DNA of 64,000 bases from Diphasiastrum complanatum (GCA_029204225.1 CM055096.1:69077444-69141443); one strand, 5' to 3'. Counted from the first letter of the stretch, positions 56,801 through 61,054 are shown. Notes: generated by a model from the letters alone, not told the origin. Made by a program: numbers and translations.

Positions 56801-59090
56801 AAAAAAATCAGGCCCAAGCTCTTACAACCATTATTTTCTTAGACTCAACCTAGTGTTCAGCCCTAGTTTAAGGACCGGTACTTTATTGTCAACATCAGCA
56901 TAGACCTTTCTACTTTTTATATATGCTCCTTTTATTGTCCAAAACTAGAGAAATGGTTTTGTGAACATACATACATAACAAATGTAGGACATTAATTGAC
57001 ATTAAAGAGTAATTACTACAACTACCTTTTAGGGCCTATTTATGCACATGCTAATAAGTTGGTGTATTAGCACTAATTTGCTAGCTTATGATTTTCTTCC
57101 CCTCAAGCCTTTTGCAGCATATGTGCATCTTTGTCAAGGAATAGCTCTTAACAATTATTGATAGGTTTCAAGACAATAGAGGTACCCAACCGCTAAGACC
57201 TTAATAGCTCATCAATATGAATTCAACTATGTATTAATGAGTTAAAAGTAATTCAACTCCAAGTGAAAAGGTCCTAAAACATGTCCATATGTGTAGGTCA
57301 CATGCACAAAGCATACATCCACATAGCTTTCATGCATTTGTACCAACAACATACCGAGTTTCTATCACTTCTTGAAGGTGAAGGCAAATTTTAGTACAAT
57401 TTAAGATGTTAAAAGCTAGTGAGGCCAAAAGGCCATGGATGAGTAGCACAATCTCAATATTTTGCCACAAACTAGTTGTGTTTAAAAGATTCTAAAAGAT
57501 TGAAAATGAGTTTGTAGAACTTTGTTCGCCTAAAAAGCTCAACTCATATCGGCATGTTTTCTTTCAAATATGGTTCCTAAGATCACCAAAAGCTTAAACC
57601 TTTTTCAGCCCACTTATGGATGTCTCTACATTGTTCCAAAATTTGTAGATGACAATCCAATTATGCGATTCAGTTGTATTATCCATAACTTAGATATAAA
57701 TATGCAGACAAAGACATACTTATACAGAACAAAGCAAGCAATGACACAGACATGAGGACAAAGAAACCTAATGAGAGCACGTTTTGAGCACTTGAGAAAG
57801 AAAAACGGGGGAGAGGGGGTTTGTAGTGCGGGCTTGCGCCTGTGCCCTGAGAACGTGGAACATGTGCACCAAGGATGGTTAACAAGTAGTCTCTTTTGAG
57901 AATCCTAGTTGCATAACCCATGCTATTTTCCAAAGACAAGAACATTTTTCTGACTGTTCCCGCACCATGTCCACAGATAGTTCATTCCCCGTTGTGTTAA
58001 ATAAGTATCACTTCCGTTCTGGTCGTTTTATGAATTTCGATCTTGTGGGTACTTTATGAGTTTGCTAAAGAAAGCCAAGCTAGTCGTAAGAATTTTCCAT
58101 AACAAACCTGATATAGAAGCTTTACATATTTGGAAATATTTGTTGGAAAGCGCAATCCAGTTTGTGGAAAAGAAATTATGCCTTTATGGACCTTCATGCC
58201 AGAATCTGCCAAGCTACTATGAAGTAGAGGAACTCTTGGAATGTTTTGAATTCGGACCTGCACAACAAGCTGCTTGGTGAAACCGGATGCATGCACAGAG
58301 AGGGTTATTGCCCTGAATTCTTTATCTTTGACAGAACAGTTACGTTTTTAAAGATTTTTTCCCCATGAGATGTTTAAAAACACGAGAAATTGTGCAAATC
58401 TAGTAGCTTCTTGACTGAAGAATTTAGAAAGTCAGCAATTCGCAAGAAGTCCAACAATTAAGTTACAAGACAATGCACTCCAAGAAAAGAGTTCGACTGA
58501 TGAGCTTCTTAGATATTAACCTGAGTTTTGCTTCTGGGCCATTTATACGGTAGAATGTAATTTTTTGGTGCTGGCAGGATACAACATAATGCATTTTTAT
58601 TGCACTGGCGCACTTTGTCCCAGAAAAAATCTTCCATGGAGGGTGTCCAGTCCCTGAAAGCTTGCTCACAAGAAACCAGACCATTTGCAAAGATTTGTCT
58701 TCCATCTTCGTGAGGCAACTCAACTGAATAATTACTCGACTGATATTCTTGCACATCCTCAACAATTAGAAGATCTTCCTCACTTGAAGCGATGGTGGTA
58801 TTCGGAACGTAGCCTTCTGAAGTGAGAAAATTGGCACGTGCGAATTTACATGACGACCCTGACCTGGCCAAAAGTTTCCACTCATTTTTTATAATAGTTT
58901 TATAGTCCTGGTCAATTTCGGGGGCGTTGTCTACTTTCTCGTAAAGCAGAAGGCCGTGTGACAAGTTTCTATGTATATGTCGTTGGGGCGTTTTTGTTAT
59001 AATCAATATGAGAAATATGATGGTAATGACGCAAAAGGTAATCTTGAAGCATGACCATGAATTGCAACCAATAATATGTGAGCCTGACAT
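5597..59090 (-). CDS. PMT/QUASIMODO-like putative methyltransferase gene, nine exons over 53.5 kb
   Basis: The coding sequence is the join 58521-59090, 58108-58257, 46996-47284, 15308-15400, 15050-15200, 7224-7475, 6927-7055, 6252-6326, 5597-5822 on the minus strand: 1,935 nt, 644 residues, no internal stop. All introns are GT-AG and every phase matches, which strongly supports an intact gene. Residues 1-15 are cytosolic and about 16-34 form one hydrophobic anchor ([16 protein letters not shown]), giving a type II Golgi protein. The stem has N-x-S/T sites. The conserved family landmarks follow in order: [16 protein letters not shown], the first Rossmann half (residues about 250-370), LCWKLL with [44 protein letters not shown] and [13 protein letters not shown]. 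Length is normal for the family (about 600-690). In Arabidopsis, relatives QUA2 and QUA3 act in homogalacturonan methylation; that role is inferred here, not shown. Motif I in the first half is degenerate (see exon 3). The start is the first in-frame ATG after an upstream stop. Confidence 0.92.
6252..6326 (-). CDS. methyltransferase exon 8
   Basis: Acceptor ATGAAG|GTGCAC, donor CATAA|GTACGT. It encodes [21 protein letters not shown], equal to the family [21 protein letters not shown] block (split here for length: [21 protein letters not shown]). The AAG acceptor is less common, but the alternative CAG a few bases on would create an early stop. Confidence 0.88.
6927..7055 (-). CDS. methyltransferase exon 7
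   Basis: Acceptor TTTGCAG|GTTTTC, donor GACTG|GTATTC. It encodes [22 protein letters not shown] and [15 protein letters not shown], almost textbook family sequence. Intron 6 is 168 nt. Confidence 0.92.
7224..7475 (-). CDS. methyltransferase exon 6
   Basis: Acceptor TTTTACAG|GAATGT, donor GGAGG|GTAACT. It encodes [19 protein letters not shown], a linker with VFEADTSFW, and the start of the second half, [12 protein letters not shown], the family's conserved NVMDMNAxxGGF motif. Phase 2 in, phase 2 out. Confidence 0.9.
9001..9050 (+). repeat. 25-bp perfect tandem duplication
   Basis: ACATGTGTTAAGTAACCAAT plus GATCT is present twice in a row within intron 5 of the methyltransferase gene. Confidence 0.9.
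10209..10350 (+). repeat. 75-bp tandem duplication
   Basis: Two imperfect copies, beginning GCCTGATTTGTCATT at 10,211 and GCCTGATTCGTCATT at 10,286, lie in tandem in intron 5, just left of gypsy element F. Confidence 0.85.
10586..10911 (+). repeat. 5' LTR of element F
   Basis: 326 bp, TGTTACAACTATG...ATCTTCACA. It contains a possible TATA (CCTATAAATACC at about 10,670). It is about 150 bp shorter than the 3' LTR and lacks blocks in the right third. Confidence 0.85.
11790..12262 (+). repeat. 3' LTR of element F
   Basis: 473 bp, TGTTACGTCCATG...ATCTTCACA. The left two thirds align with the 5' LTR (ATCAAGGATTTG, GAGAGGGCC, CCAGTTGGGGTTAGG); extra sequence is present between about 12,020 and 12,250. 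Confidence 0.82.
12268..15049. other. intron 5 DNA without recognisable features
   Basis: AT-rich intron sequence of the methyltransferase gene. Short open frames at 13,042-13,260 and 13,872-14,187 show no known motif. No LTR ends, tRNA or conserved coding block was found. Confidence 0.5.
15050..15200 (-). CDS. methyltransferase exon 5
   Basis: Acceptor TTTTACAG|GAATGC, donor ACAAA|GTAACA. It encodes [13 protein letters not shown] and [12 protein letters not shown], matching the family SLCWExV...IWQKP...C block between the two Rossmann halves. Intron 4 is 107 nt. Confidence 0.85.
15308..15400 (-). CDS. methyltransferase exon 4
   Basis: Acceptor CTGCAG|ATGAAA, donor GAGTG|GTATTT. Joined to exon 3 it reads EGNMLLSYEILF then [19 protein letters not shown], matching the family [14 protein letters not shown] block. 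The join adds about six residues relative to typical members, so the exact 5' edge could differ by a few codons. It is separated from exon 3 by 31.6 kb. Confidence 0.8.
15630..15960 (+). repeat. two tandem copies of a ~150-bp unit (left pair)
   Basis: Two diverged copies sharing ACATGCTTRTGYTRTTAGT, CATGTGTTT or CACGTGTTT, TGTAGKCAT and AGGTGCAG or AGTTGCAG, each ending TGTTTCTTC. Two further copies occur at 18,390-18,720. The second copy holds a two-unit TTTAGGG telomere-like motif at 15,877-15,890. Located at the 5' end of intron 3 next to exon 4. Confidence 0.6.
16050..17560 (+). repeat. G-box-rich minisatellite
   Basis: About 1.5 kb is built from variants of GCCACGTGGCAAGCCACGTA, GGCCTACCATAGGCTTG and TGTGGCAAGCCAACC. 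A longer module ends in GAGTGGACCTAGAGAGAGA; these ends fall near 16,273, 16,471, 16,635 (lacking the GAGTGGACC part), 17,066, 17,269 and 17,521, giving a rough higher-order period of 200 bp. The unit contains the palindrome GCCACGTGGC, hence many copies of the G-box core CACGTG. Long open frames across it are repeat artefacts. Confidence 0.85.
17536..17586 (+). repeat. compound (GA)n(GT)n microsatellite
   Basis: A run of about 13 GA units is followed directly by about 9 GT units and more GA, forming the right end of the G-box minisatellite. Confidence 0.9.
17590..18390. other. unassigned intron 3 sequence
   Basis: No domain, LTR end or RNA gene was seen. It lies between the minisatellite and the right pair of 150-bp repeats. 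Confidence 0.45.
18390..18720 (+). repeat. two tandem copies of a ~150-bp unit (right pair)
   Basis: Diverged copies of the units at 15,630-15,960, in the same orientation: AATGAAAGATGTGAT, CCATGTGTTT, TTGTAGG, AATTGAGGTGCCG or AATGAGGTGCAG, TTTCTTTGTGCC. The following 80 bp also resemble 15,960-16,035 (AACTTGAAxxxATTGTT), so the similarity extends beyond the units. Confidence 0.55.
19090..19550 (+). mobile_element. gypsy RT-connection/RNase H fragment
   Basis: Translation gives [46 protein letters not shown] and SLPNF-like blocks, then in shifted frames ETDAS-like and [17 protein letters not shown]-like RNase H traces. It is related to element A pol but placed in front of A gag, so it is a rearranged or separate copy. 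Several frameshifts; not functional. Confidence 0.7.
19690..21113 (+). pseudogene. element A: gag and protease, decayed
   Basis: Plus-strand gag from about 19,692 reads [20 protein letters not shown], then [14 protein letters not shown] and [20 protein letters not shown] degenerate zinc knuckle ([13 protein letters not shown]) at about 20,366 has lost its last Cys. Protease follows: [13 protein letters not shown], in which the catalytic DTGS is DFGS at 20639-20650, then [17 protein letters not shown]. Stops interrupt near 19,770, 20,098, 20,478 and 20,835. The frame ends in EPTTL at the insertion point of E (duplication GTTAC at 21109-21113) and resumes at 27,038. Gag N-terminus and 5' LTR are absent. 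The element is the oldest host in the nest. Confidence 0.85.
21114..21556 (-). repeat. 3' LTR of element E
   Basis: 443 bp. On the element strand it starts AGTTATGGACTC and ends TTCGTAACT, with a TATA box GCTATAAATAGGG at about 21,293-21,305. Confidence 0.9.
21604..22686 (-). pseudogene. element E protease region and tail
   Basis: Frame from 22,686 (MANSNSLVV) contains [12 protein letters not shown] with the intact aspartic protease triad-type motif DTGS at 22516-22527, then [17 protein letters not shown] stop near 22,357 interrupts, and the frame continues as [16 protein letters not shown] and [16 protein letters not shown] tail without known domain runs to the stop at 21,604. Homologous to the protease of element A, so the two families are related. 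RT should follow but does not. Confidence 0.82.
22690..24690 (+). mobile_element. plus-strand gag fragment lodged inside element E
   Basis: Reads from an ATG near 22,978 ([14 protein letters not shown]), broken by a stop, then [45 protein letters not shown] and [20 protein letters not shown]. At least two zinc-knuckle-like blocks follow (about 24,160-24,185, interrupted by a stop, and [14 protein letters not shown] near 24,226). Its gag family differs from those of A, B, D and E. No LTR, primer site or clear target duplication was found at its borders, so it is a fragment and not a complete insertion. Confidence 0.72.
24690..25900 (-). pseudogene. element E gag
   Basis: Minus-strand gag starts at an ATG near 25,898 ([12 protein letters not shown], within the frame opening at 25,954), shifts frame near 25,750, and continues as [55 protein letters not shown] stop precedes the perfect zinc knuckle [14 protein letters not shown] (24852-24893, CX2CX4HX4C). 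It ends AELAYAT, where the plus-strand gag fragment begins. Clearly related to gag of element A. Confidence 0.85.
26595..27037 (-). repeat. 5' LTR of element E
   Basis: 443 bp, same length as the partner LTR. Ends GTAACT on the element strand, followed immediately by the TGGTATCAG primer site. Confidence 0.9.
27038..27488 (+). pseudogene. element A: reverse transcriptase, first part
   Basis: Directly continues the frame of A after removal of [21 protein letters not shown]. Then [79 protein letters not shown] and [18 protein letters not shown], ending VTNGPP. The frame is open over at least 120 codons. It is cut by the insertion of element C (duplication CTCCT) and resumes at 35,986 with TFQNVMNN. 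Confidence 0.9.
27489..27846 (-). repeat. 3' LTR of element C
   Basis: 358 bp, TGTTAGAGGTC...CTCGTAACA on the plus strand. Homologous in inverted orientation to the LTRs of element B. Confidence 0.9.
27858..28207 (-). pseudogene. element C gag/RNase H/chromodomain mosaic
   Basis: The minus-strand frame starts at ATG 28207 ([14 protein letters not shown], as in gag of B), jumps to [20 protein letters not shown] (mid-gag), then MAYKWWLNL. It then continues with TDHES, a piece of RNase H (equivalent to B at about 40,266), and directly, in another frame, with the C-terminal chromodomain: [37 protein letters not shown]. Three internal deletions with short junction pieces suggest template switching during reverse transcription. 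Confidence 0.85.
28445..29107 (-). repeat. 3' LTR of element D
   Basis: 663 bp. Rich in repeated GACACGTGTCACTCATGCA-type motifs (about 28,760-28,900). Contains AATAAAGTGACGG on the element strand as a poly-A-like signal. Confidence 0.92.
29120..31027 (-). pseudogene. element D RNase H, integrase and chromodomain-like tail
   Basis: First frame 30131-31027: RNase H ([44 protein letters not shown]) and integrase zinc domain ([23 protein letters not shown]), then SISMDF with the first catalytic Asp region. It stops at 30,131. The core continues in other frames: [22 protein letters not shown] (29905-30106), [20 protein letters not shown] (29718-29924). The last frame, 29120-29827, has [23 protein letters not shown] and a chromodomain-like tail, [18 protein letters not shown]. 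At least three frame breaks make it inactive as it stands. Confidence 0.88.
31097..33589 (-). CDS. element D gag-protease-RT open reading frame
   Basis: 830 residues from ATG 33589 ([13 protein letters not shown]), uninterrupted. Gag: [50 protein letters not shown]. The zinc knuckle reads [13 protein letters not shown], with its first Cys replaced by Arg and one residue missing. Protease: [14 protein letters not shown] (DTGS at 32414-32425). [55 protein letters not shown] and catalytic FVDD (second and third residues of the DD at 31379-31384). It ends at KYVKKYS, where a frameshift separates it from RNase H. A GCAGAAGAATAGG leader precedes the ATG. A full-length pol would continue in frame; here it does not. 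Confidence 0.9.
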   Translation of the reverse strand: MASASNTSQDSRRLDVVCFKVDTIEATLKLILEQLKGKGVSVPERFSGTAMEVERTLSTGHEAELGFRKRKLPTIKDLKPPKFTGAVSMRTTDAATYRFQESAKRWWRKVEKDDLVPTTWEAFRQMFAQNWVPMDEDNRAMQQWSYLKQGNLSVQDYADKYREALLRIPHEVPMYMQIFHFVEELRESIRPFVRKEQSHDLALYYEPDPVAVAGTSGQQPWGRKGKWNKKRKFEGQTNQWQAQGDQRKKGAGAPKGKGLYGQPNAQKGQRPSMLSPQDQERAKRENLRFVCLGQHRWKECPRNLMRTTYNLQVDQMNQGDDPMTVEEIEQEANPDVPRLMNVSVVKRVDTAAPPTLLSKSARQGYQFPNTSLIVMRGQLCGRDVQVLFDTGSSHNVLSSNLVRKLGVNTQPSQYQYTVEMADGKGTEIWDKRVVGIPLTVQSYTEELDFEITRLARFDVVLGICWHTMRKPHIAWDTHVYEFQFDGVMHSLRGERDVPLGPLVSATQLRRIHCEYMCVCFLLDISTNTSQSSMQCVQTNTIANLDQEIRREFSDVFIDDLPSVLPPKRNVEHKIELIPGSCAVNRRPYRISLKEEEEVRRMVDDYLAKGQIRPSYSPFASPIILVKKKDGSWRMCVDYRGLNKITVKHRYPMPRIDDLLDALSGATVFSKIDLKSGYHQVRVREEDVHKTAFRTRFGHYEYLVMPFGLTNAPATFMMMMNDVLRPYMGKFVVNFVDDILTYSAGEVKHMAHLRTVLSTLRENTLFANSKKSELLKKEIEYPGHVVSADGVRPDPKKVVVIVAWPVPADLTTLCSFLGLAVFYRKYVKKYS
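34097..34758 (-). repeat. 5' LTR of element D
   Basis: 662 bp, followed on the element strand by TTTGGTATCAGAGCAG, containing the initiator tRNA-Met primer site. Confidence 0.92.
34764..35647 (-). repeat. element C leader made of ~91-bp repeats
   Basis: On the minus strand, variants of CAGCGAGGGTC or CAGCGCTG recur near 34,768, 34,859, 34,950 (degenerate), 35,039, 35,124 and 35,225, about 90 bases apart. Each is in a TCAGAAATTT-type context. The leader of element B has the same arrangement. Confidence 0.65.
35648..35985 (-). repeat. 5' LTR of element C, left edge damaged
   Basis: About 338 bp. Ends CTCGTAACA at the target duplication. On the interior side the last bases expected from its partner (CTAACATGG) are missing, so the LTR end and the first bases of the primer site are lost. 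Confidence 0.85.
35986..36401 (+). pseudogene. element A: reverse transcriptase, second part
   Basis: Frame of A resumes after element [16 protein letters not shown], then [11 protein letters not shown] with catalytic YFDD at 36051-36062, [45 protein letters not shown] and [17 protein letters not shown]. It is cut within FDWTP by element B (duplication CCCCG) and resumes at 42,427 as LCQEA. Open throughout. Together with 27,038-27,488 it gives a nearly complete RT. Confidence 0.9.
36402..36759 (+). repeat. 5' LTR of element B
   Basis: 358 bp, TGTTACGAGCTC...GATCTATTACA, one base before the TGGTATCAGAGCC primer site. Confidence 0.93.
36868..37435 (+). repeat. element B leader: six ~91-bp degenerate tandem repeats
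   Basis: CAGCGCTG or CAGCGAG occurs at 36868, 36959, 37050, 37142, 37233 and 37325, spaced 91, 91, 92, 91 and 92 bases. A weaker seventh match lies near 37,427. Between them are diverged TTTTCAGA, AAATTTGAG and TTGGGCTT-type words. CAGCGCTG is its own reverse complement. The array fills most of the untranslated leader before gag at 37,572. Confidence 0.75.
37572..39020 (+). CDS. element B gag-protease open reading frame
   Basis: 482 residues from ATG 37572 ([14 protein letters not shown]). Acidic N-terminus, short coiled region ([17 protein letters not shown]), capsid-like block [18 protein letters not shown] and [20 protein letters not shown]. The zinc knuckle is [14 protein letters not shown] at residues 345-358 (38604-38645). 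The protease active site is [11 protein letters not shown] (Asp-Asp-Gly-Ala instead of DTGS/DTGA, about 38,878). The frame ends soon after a run of ten A, where the reading passes to another frame. Confidence 0.9.
   Translation: MTTPQGPDQPPERGFDELETEALAYSKGKEPMELEEQEQFAEELDEPVTKEQFLQLVIEVDELKLALANFKSSVDDSFAELKSLILSSAKGSLPSTSQLSPSPLPSVSGETLRSHPSVFKDLKPPTFNGEEKDRNADILQTFLSKWKDIHALKQTPDHLQAIEASLSLGPMAYTWWLNLQETGQTPRSWKAFEEAFLREFLPENELDRAWEAWERTVMDKSLIQYISQYREAILKIKNMDDYQKIRGFVRGLKDEYKVEVQRNSPTTLEQALRYAQIYDDSVGRKRARQQPLSEQPPQKDFHFKKKFLKRKNQDKFKSEAPQKRPSLIQPLKPDDFEKAKQERLCFVCMGKGHTVRQCPEGPFTKKDKKDKKQVHLVQTVCFPSDSAASEIKVYHEDHDHCCQLTSAMLARPFSFGPHDLVRMHGKVGTQSIRVMVDDGATHNFINYTLIKKLKLPEVPSQHRYIVSLAEGEEKKNMGNYGK
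38990..39450 (+). pseudogene. element B protease end and start of RT, frameshifted
   Basis: After the A run the frame continues [55 protein letters not shown], then in a further frame [10 protein letters not shown]. This is the linker and the first RT residues. The frame then jumps to [13 protein letters not shown] at about 39,463: the RT finger and first palm motifs are deleted. Confidence 0.85.
39463..42076 (+). pseudogene. element B RT remainder, RNase H, integrase, chromodomain
   Basis: [22 protein letters not shown], then a frame change, [14 protein letters not shown] (DD at 39644-39649), [16 protein letters not shown]. RNase [52 protein letters not shown]. An acidic Ser/Asp-rich spacer follows. 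Integrase: [10 protein letters not shown] and a TSC-stop-KCQVNK zinc domain, SMDFIVGLP (Asp codon at 41021), [28 protein letters not shown] stop follows GEKVYL. The tail has [22 protein letters not shown] and a chromodomain, [20 protein letters not shown]. The long frames 39617-40927 and 40970-41662 indicate recent loss. Confidence 0.92.
42088..42426 (+). repeat. 3' LTR of element B
   Basis: 339 bp, shorter than its partner by a 19-bp gap near GTCGACCGACATTTGG. Confidence 0.93.
42427..43628 (+). pseudogene. element A: integrase core end and chromodomain
   Basis: Frame of A resumes as [20 protein letters not shown] and then jumps directly to [19 protein letters not shown], the second catalytic Asp block of integrase. 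RNase H and the integrase zinc domain are missing here. Then [20 protein letters not shown] (with the family TE of DGQTE changed to S and G), [62 protein letters not shown], and a chromodomain, [20 protein letters not shown] then TWESF. The tail of about 100 residues is Asp- and Val-rich. Open over 400 codons. Confidence 0.88.
43835..44200 (+). repeat. probable 3' LTR of element A (right end uncertain)
   Basis: Begins TGTTATGGACATAC after a purine-rich GATGGACGGAG. Contains the TATA box CCATTATAAATAGCC at about 44,010-44,024. The start resembles the LTR start of element E (AGTTATGGACTC). I could not fix the right end, and no 5' LTR copy was found. Confidence 0.6.
44483..45640 (+). mobile_element. 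Ty1/copia fragment: integrase end to RT
   Basis: Starts ERARNMLSC and continues [50 protein letters not shown], an acidic linker, then [61 protein letters not shown]-like, [12 protein letters not shown] and [18 protein letters not shown]. The part up to 44,927 is one clean frame of 125 codons; later parts carry several stops and frame changes. No LTR is seen at either end. Confidence 0.85.
45640..46995. other. 3' part of intron 3, unassigned
   Basis: No reliable coding block. A possible primer-site-like ATTGGTATCAAATTG at about 46,660 hints at an old LTR end but has no other support. Confidence 0.4.
46996..47284 (-). CDS. methyltransferase exon 3 with degenerate SAM motif I
   Basis: Acceptor TAAAACAG|CTAGTC, donor TCTCTT|GTAGAT. 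It encodes the first Rossmann core: [15 protein letters not shown] (residues 251-265), [31 protein letters not shown] and CDIPW. The family normally has VLDVGCGxxSFG; here the two glycines of the GxG are Asp258 and Arg260. The HCxxC-IPW block is kept. It lies about 10.8 kb from exon 2. Confidence 0.88.
48518..50935 (+). mobile_element. Ty1/copia element, 5' half, decayed
   Basis: In intron 2. The primer site CATGGTATTAGAGC at about 48,518-48,531 marks the end of an upstream LTR whose start I cannot place. Gag from ATG 48,673: [20 protein letters not shown], then a perfect zinc knuckle, [14 protein letters not shown] (about 49,401-49,442). Integrase: [105 protein letters not shown]. Many stops. 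RT and RNase H are missing. A GGAAGGGG|TGTTGTAATG at about 50,917 may be the polypurine tract and start of a 3' LTR. Confidence 0.82.
50941..53379. other. unassigned intron 2 sequence with two GA microsatellites
   Basis: No known protein motif in either strand; the frames at 51,284-51,469 and 52,478-52,726 (minus) are not recognisable. GA runs are at 51,033-51,059 and 53,263-53,290. The left part may be the LTR of the copia element above. Confidence 0.45.
53380..55172 (-). mobile_element. Penelope-like element relic (reverse transcriptase)
   Basis: Minus-strand blocks in order: [19 protein letters not shown] and [16 protein letters not shown] (54894-55172); [10 protein letters not shown], then [20 protein letters not shown] (54152-54592) with [20 protein letters not shown] and [10 protein letters not shown]; then [12 protein letters not shown] with YIDD at 53848-53859; [21 protein letters not shown]; and in shifted frame [19 protein letters not shown] and [13 protein letters not shown]. 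The TFKAHK...RWIT, YIDD, YP-LEL and RDLPF-SNR series fits Penelope-like RT and not gypsy, copia or L1. No GIY-YIG nuclease was found downstream. Several frame changes; inactive. Confidence 0.68.
55306..55730 (-). other. unrecognised minus-strand open frame upstream of the Penelope-like RT
   Basis: The open frame runs 55306-55851, but its upper third is antisense to a possible integrase. The lower part reads [55 protein letters not shown] and a basic tail, [20 protein letters not shown] recognise no domain. Position suggests it could be the N-terminal part of the Penelope-like element. Confidence 0.35.
55730..55990 (+). mobile_element. possible gypsy integrase fragment
   Basis: [10 protein letters not shown], then [18 protein letters not shown], resembles the integrase segment around the first catalytic Asp (SMDFIxxLP...VVVDRLTKxxHF). 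A frame change follows. Downstream similarity is poor, so the call is tentative. Confidence 0.4.
56390..56850 (+). repeat. relic LTR related to element D
   Basis: Shares with the element-strand LTR of D the order TATGTGTCGACG, AATGTGTCARGGTT, GTGCTTG, AGGCATYC, TTCCTATGCAGC, TTGGGAGGAGA and RATYAATAAAG. Strongly diverged, no interior visible, no clear target duplication. In intron 2. Confidence 0.6.
56850..58107. other. remaining intron 2 sequence, unassigned
   Basis: AT-rich with no conserved coding block. A short GC-rich patch at about 57,800-57,870 is not explained. Confidence 0.4.
58108..58257 (-). CDS. methyltransferase exon 2 (residues 191-240)
   Basis: Fifty codons, phase 0 at both ends. 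Acceptor TGTGCAG|GTC, donor TATCAG|GTTTGT. It holds the region equivalent to the family's VWYxNVPH...NW...FPGGGTxFPxGAxxYID, here [23 protein letters not shown] and [10 protein letters not shown]. Intron 1 is only 263 nt. Confidence 0.85.
58521..59090 (-). CDS. methyltransferase exon 1 (residues 1-190)
   Basis: Starts at ATG 59090-59088 (MSGSHIIG). It encodes the membrane anchor, the stem with sites NTT and NYS, and a Cys-containing segment ending in the family signature [18 protein letters not shown]. The donor is ACTCAG|GTTAAT, phase 0. The frame stays open upstream of this ATG for some 40 codons but begins only after a TGA, and no other ATG in that stretch is needed. Confidence 0.9.
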
Positions 59091-60840
59091 GTCTGTGATC
59101 AATTCGTTGGCTTGGCAGCAAAAGTAGGCTTGGGAAAGAAACGCTGAGGCTTTAGAAGGTATGAAACGCAAAAATTGTGATCCAGCAAATCCACCATAAT
59201 CTAGTCATTAAGGTAGCAGAAGATTTGCAGCCCTGCTACACTTCCCAGATCCGGAAAAAAACGACGATCTGCATGACTGAATAATGCTGAACACTGCAGC
59301 ATGAACAAGAATAGCAACGTGTGCCTTGTTATAATGCTACAACTAGAAATAACTGCAATAGCTAGCTGCATGGATGCTTATGAGGAAAAAATTCAAGCAT
59401 ATTGCTCCTAATAATGATTACGATTGCCTGTGCATAAAAACAAGTCATAAGTACTTCTACGTGAATTACCTTGTACTTTGGTGAGCTTCCACATATGAGA
59501 GAAAGAATATAATATGCGTTGCCGTGAAGACCATGATTCGACTTTGAAGCCTTTCTACGCGTACATTTCCAACTCCAATATAACGGAAACAGAACGTACA
59601 AAACTATGCCGTAAGAACGTTAACAATATAGCAAAAAGAAGTGGCGATCGCTTTCAACAAGATGAATCCTAAATTGTCAGAATGAAAAGCCAATGTCAGG
59701 TTATGTCTTTCTCAGAAGCACCATATTCGGTTTTGAGCATATGCCAAAACAGATCTCAAGTCGTCAATTTATCCTGTATCCATTAATCCTCCGAACCTGT
59801 ATGATGTATTCTTTGTAGAACCTTGAAGATATAGCGAAGATGAAGTGATCACTTTTTATTACTGCCAGCAGAATATGATAAAACAGATCCTAACGTGTCT
59901 TAAGAATCAAGATTCAAAAGCCATGTCTCGACTCGCATGATGTGTCTGTTTAAGAACAGGCTTCTCGGTACTAAGCATATCCAACCGATCTCAGGTCATA
60001 ATTTTCAAAACATACCTACTCAAGAATCAGTATGTTTTTGCAATTACGTCAAAAGAAGAACTTGCGAGCGGATATCACGTAAGGGAACGTGATTTGGAAA
60101 ATAAGCGAGGTGGACATTCAAAATTCACACGGTAACCTCAATATTTCATTAGTCAGTTCTTTCTGTTATTATCGTTAGAGATAGCTTCTTTGCTATTCAA
60201 GACTTCGAAACACGGGTATTCAGCTAGAATTCCAACATATATGAGATTACTACCTTCAACACAAACGCGTTTTCCATAGTACGACTCTTGCCAAATGCTC
60301 CCCAGCAATAAACGAATACTTCATTACTGCAAAACTGTTTAACTTACAGTTTTGCACGATTATTTTATTGCGTTCTTTTCCATTCTTATGTTCTTTTCAG
60401 GCAGAACTACAAGTCCTCAATAAACTTTTCACACGACACCGCAAAAGCAAAAATCATTCCCAGATTCCTTATTAATGACCCCATCCTCTGAACAAAGTTA
60501 AAAATCCAATACGATACGCAATATATTCGTCTACATCAATAACGGATTCATCTGGTAACAATAAAGATCTCAGAAACTTACTATGATACAAAAACAAGAA
60601 TTATAAAATTATTGAAACGCTCGTGTTCTGACTCGATCTTTCATAGCAATCCACCGCTACAGCTTTCAGCAAAGCAAAGATCCATGACAAAGACGATCCA
60701 TCATCCATGGAGATGGAGATGGAGATGGAGATGGAGATGGAGATTGTATTGTATGCGATGGCGTCGAAAATTTATGAATTTGTGAGGGAAAAGCGTGAAA
60801 GAAGAAACGTAAGTTGGCGATATTAAAGACGATCATAAAT
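59091..60840 (-). promoter_or_regulatory. presumed 5' UTR/promoter region of the methyltransferase gene
   Basis: This is the upstream side of the gene. No coding block of another gene is seen. A CT-rich (CTCCAT)n on the transcribed strand at 60,706-60,743 is the sort of sequence found in plant 5' leaders, but the start site, TATA box and any untranslated exon could not be fixed. Confidence 0.3.
60706..60743 (+). repeat. hexanucleotide microsatellite (ATGGAG)n
   Basis: About six uninterrupted ATGGAG units, 1.6 kb upstream of the methyltransferase ATG. Confidence 0.9.
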
Positions 60841-61054
60841 GTAAGTTTAATATTTAGTAAGTGGCCAGGCCCATTTGATTACTAACGCCATCTCAAGGCC
60901 CCCTAACTCCCTCTTCCCTAGTAGCACGCATGAGATTACGCCCCACACACTGCATTGTTCGCCTCCTGTCATAGGATTTCAATCTATGAAAGTTCCTATA
61001 CACTTAGTAACATGCATCAGGTTAAGTCCTCACACCCACTGGTGCGGGCGTTAC

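Noticed and set aside
58056-58280. Plus-strand 74-codon frame
   Set aside because: Antisense of methyltransferase exon 2, which has family motifs and correct splice sites.
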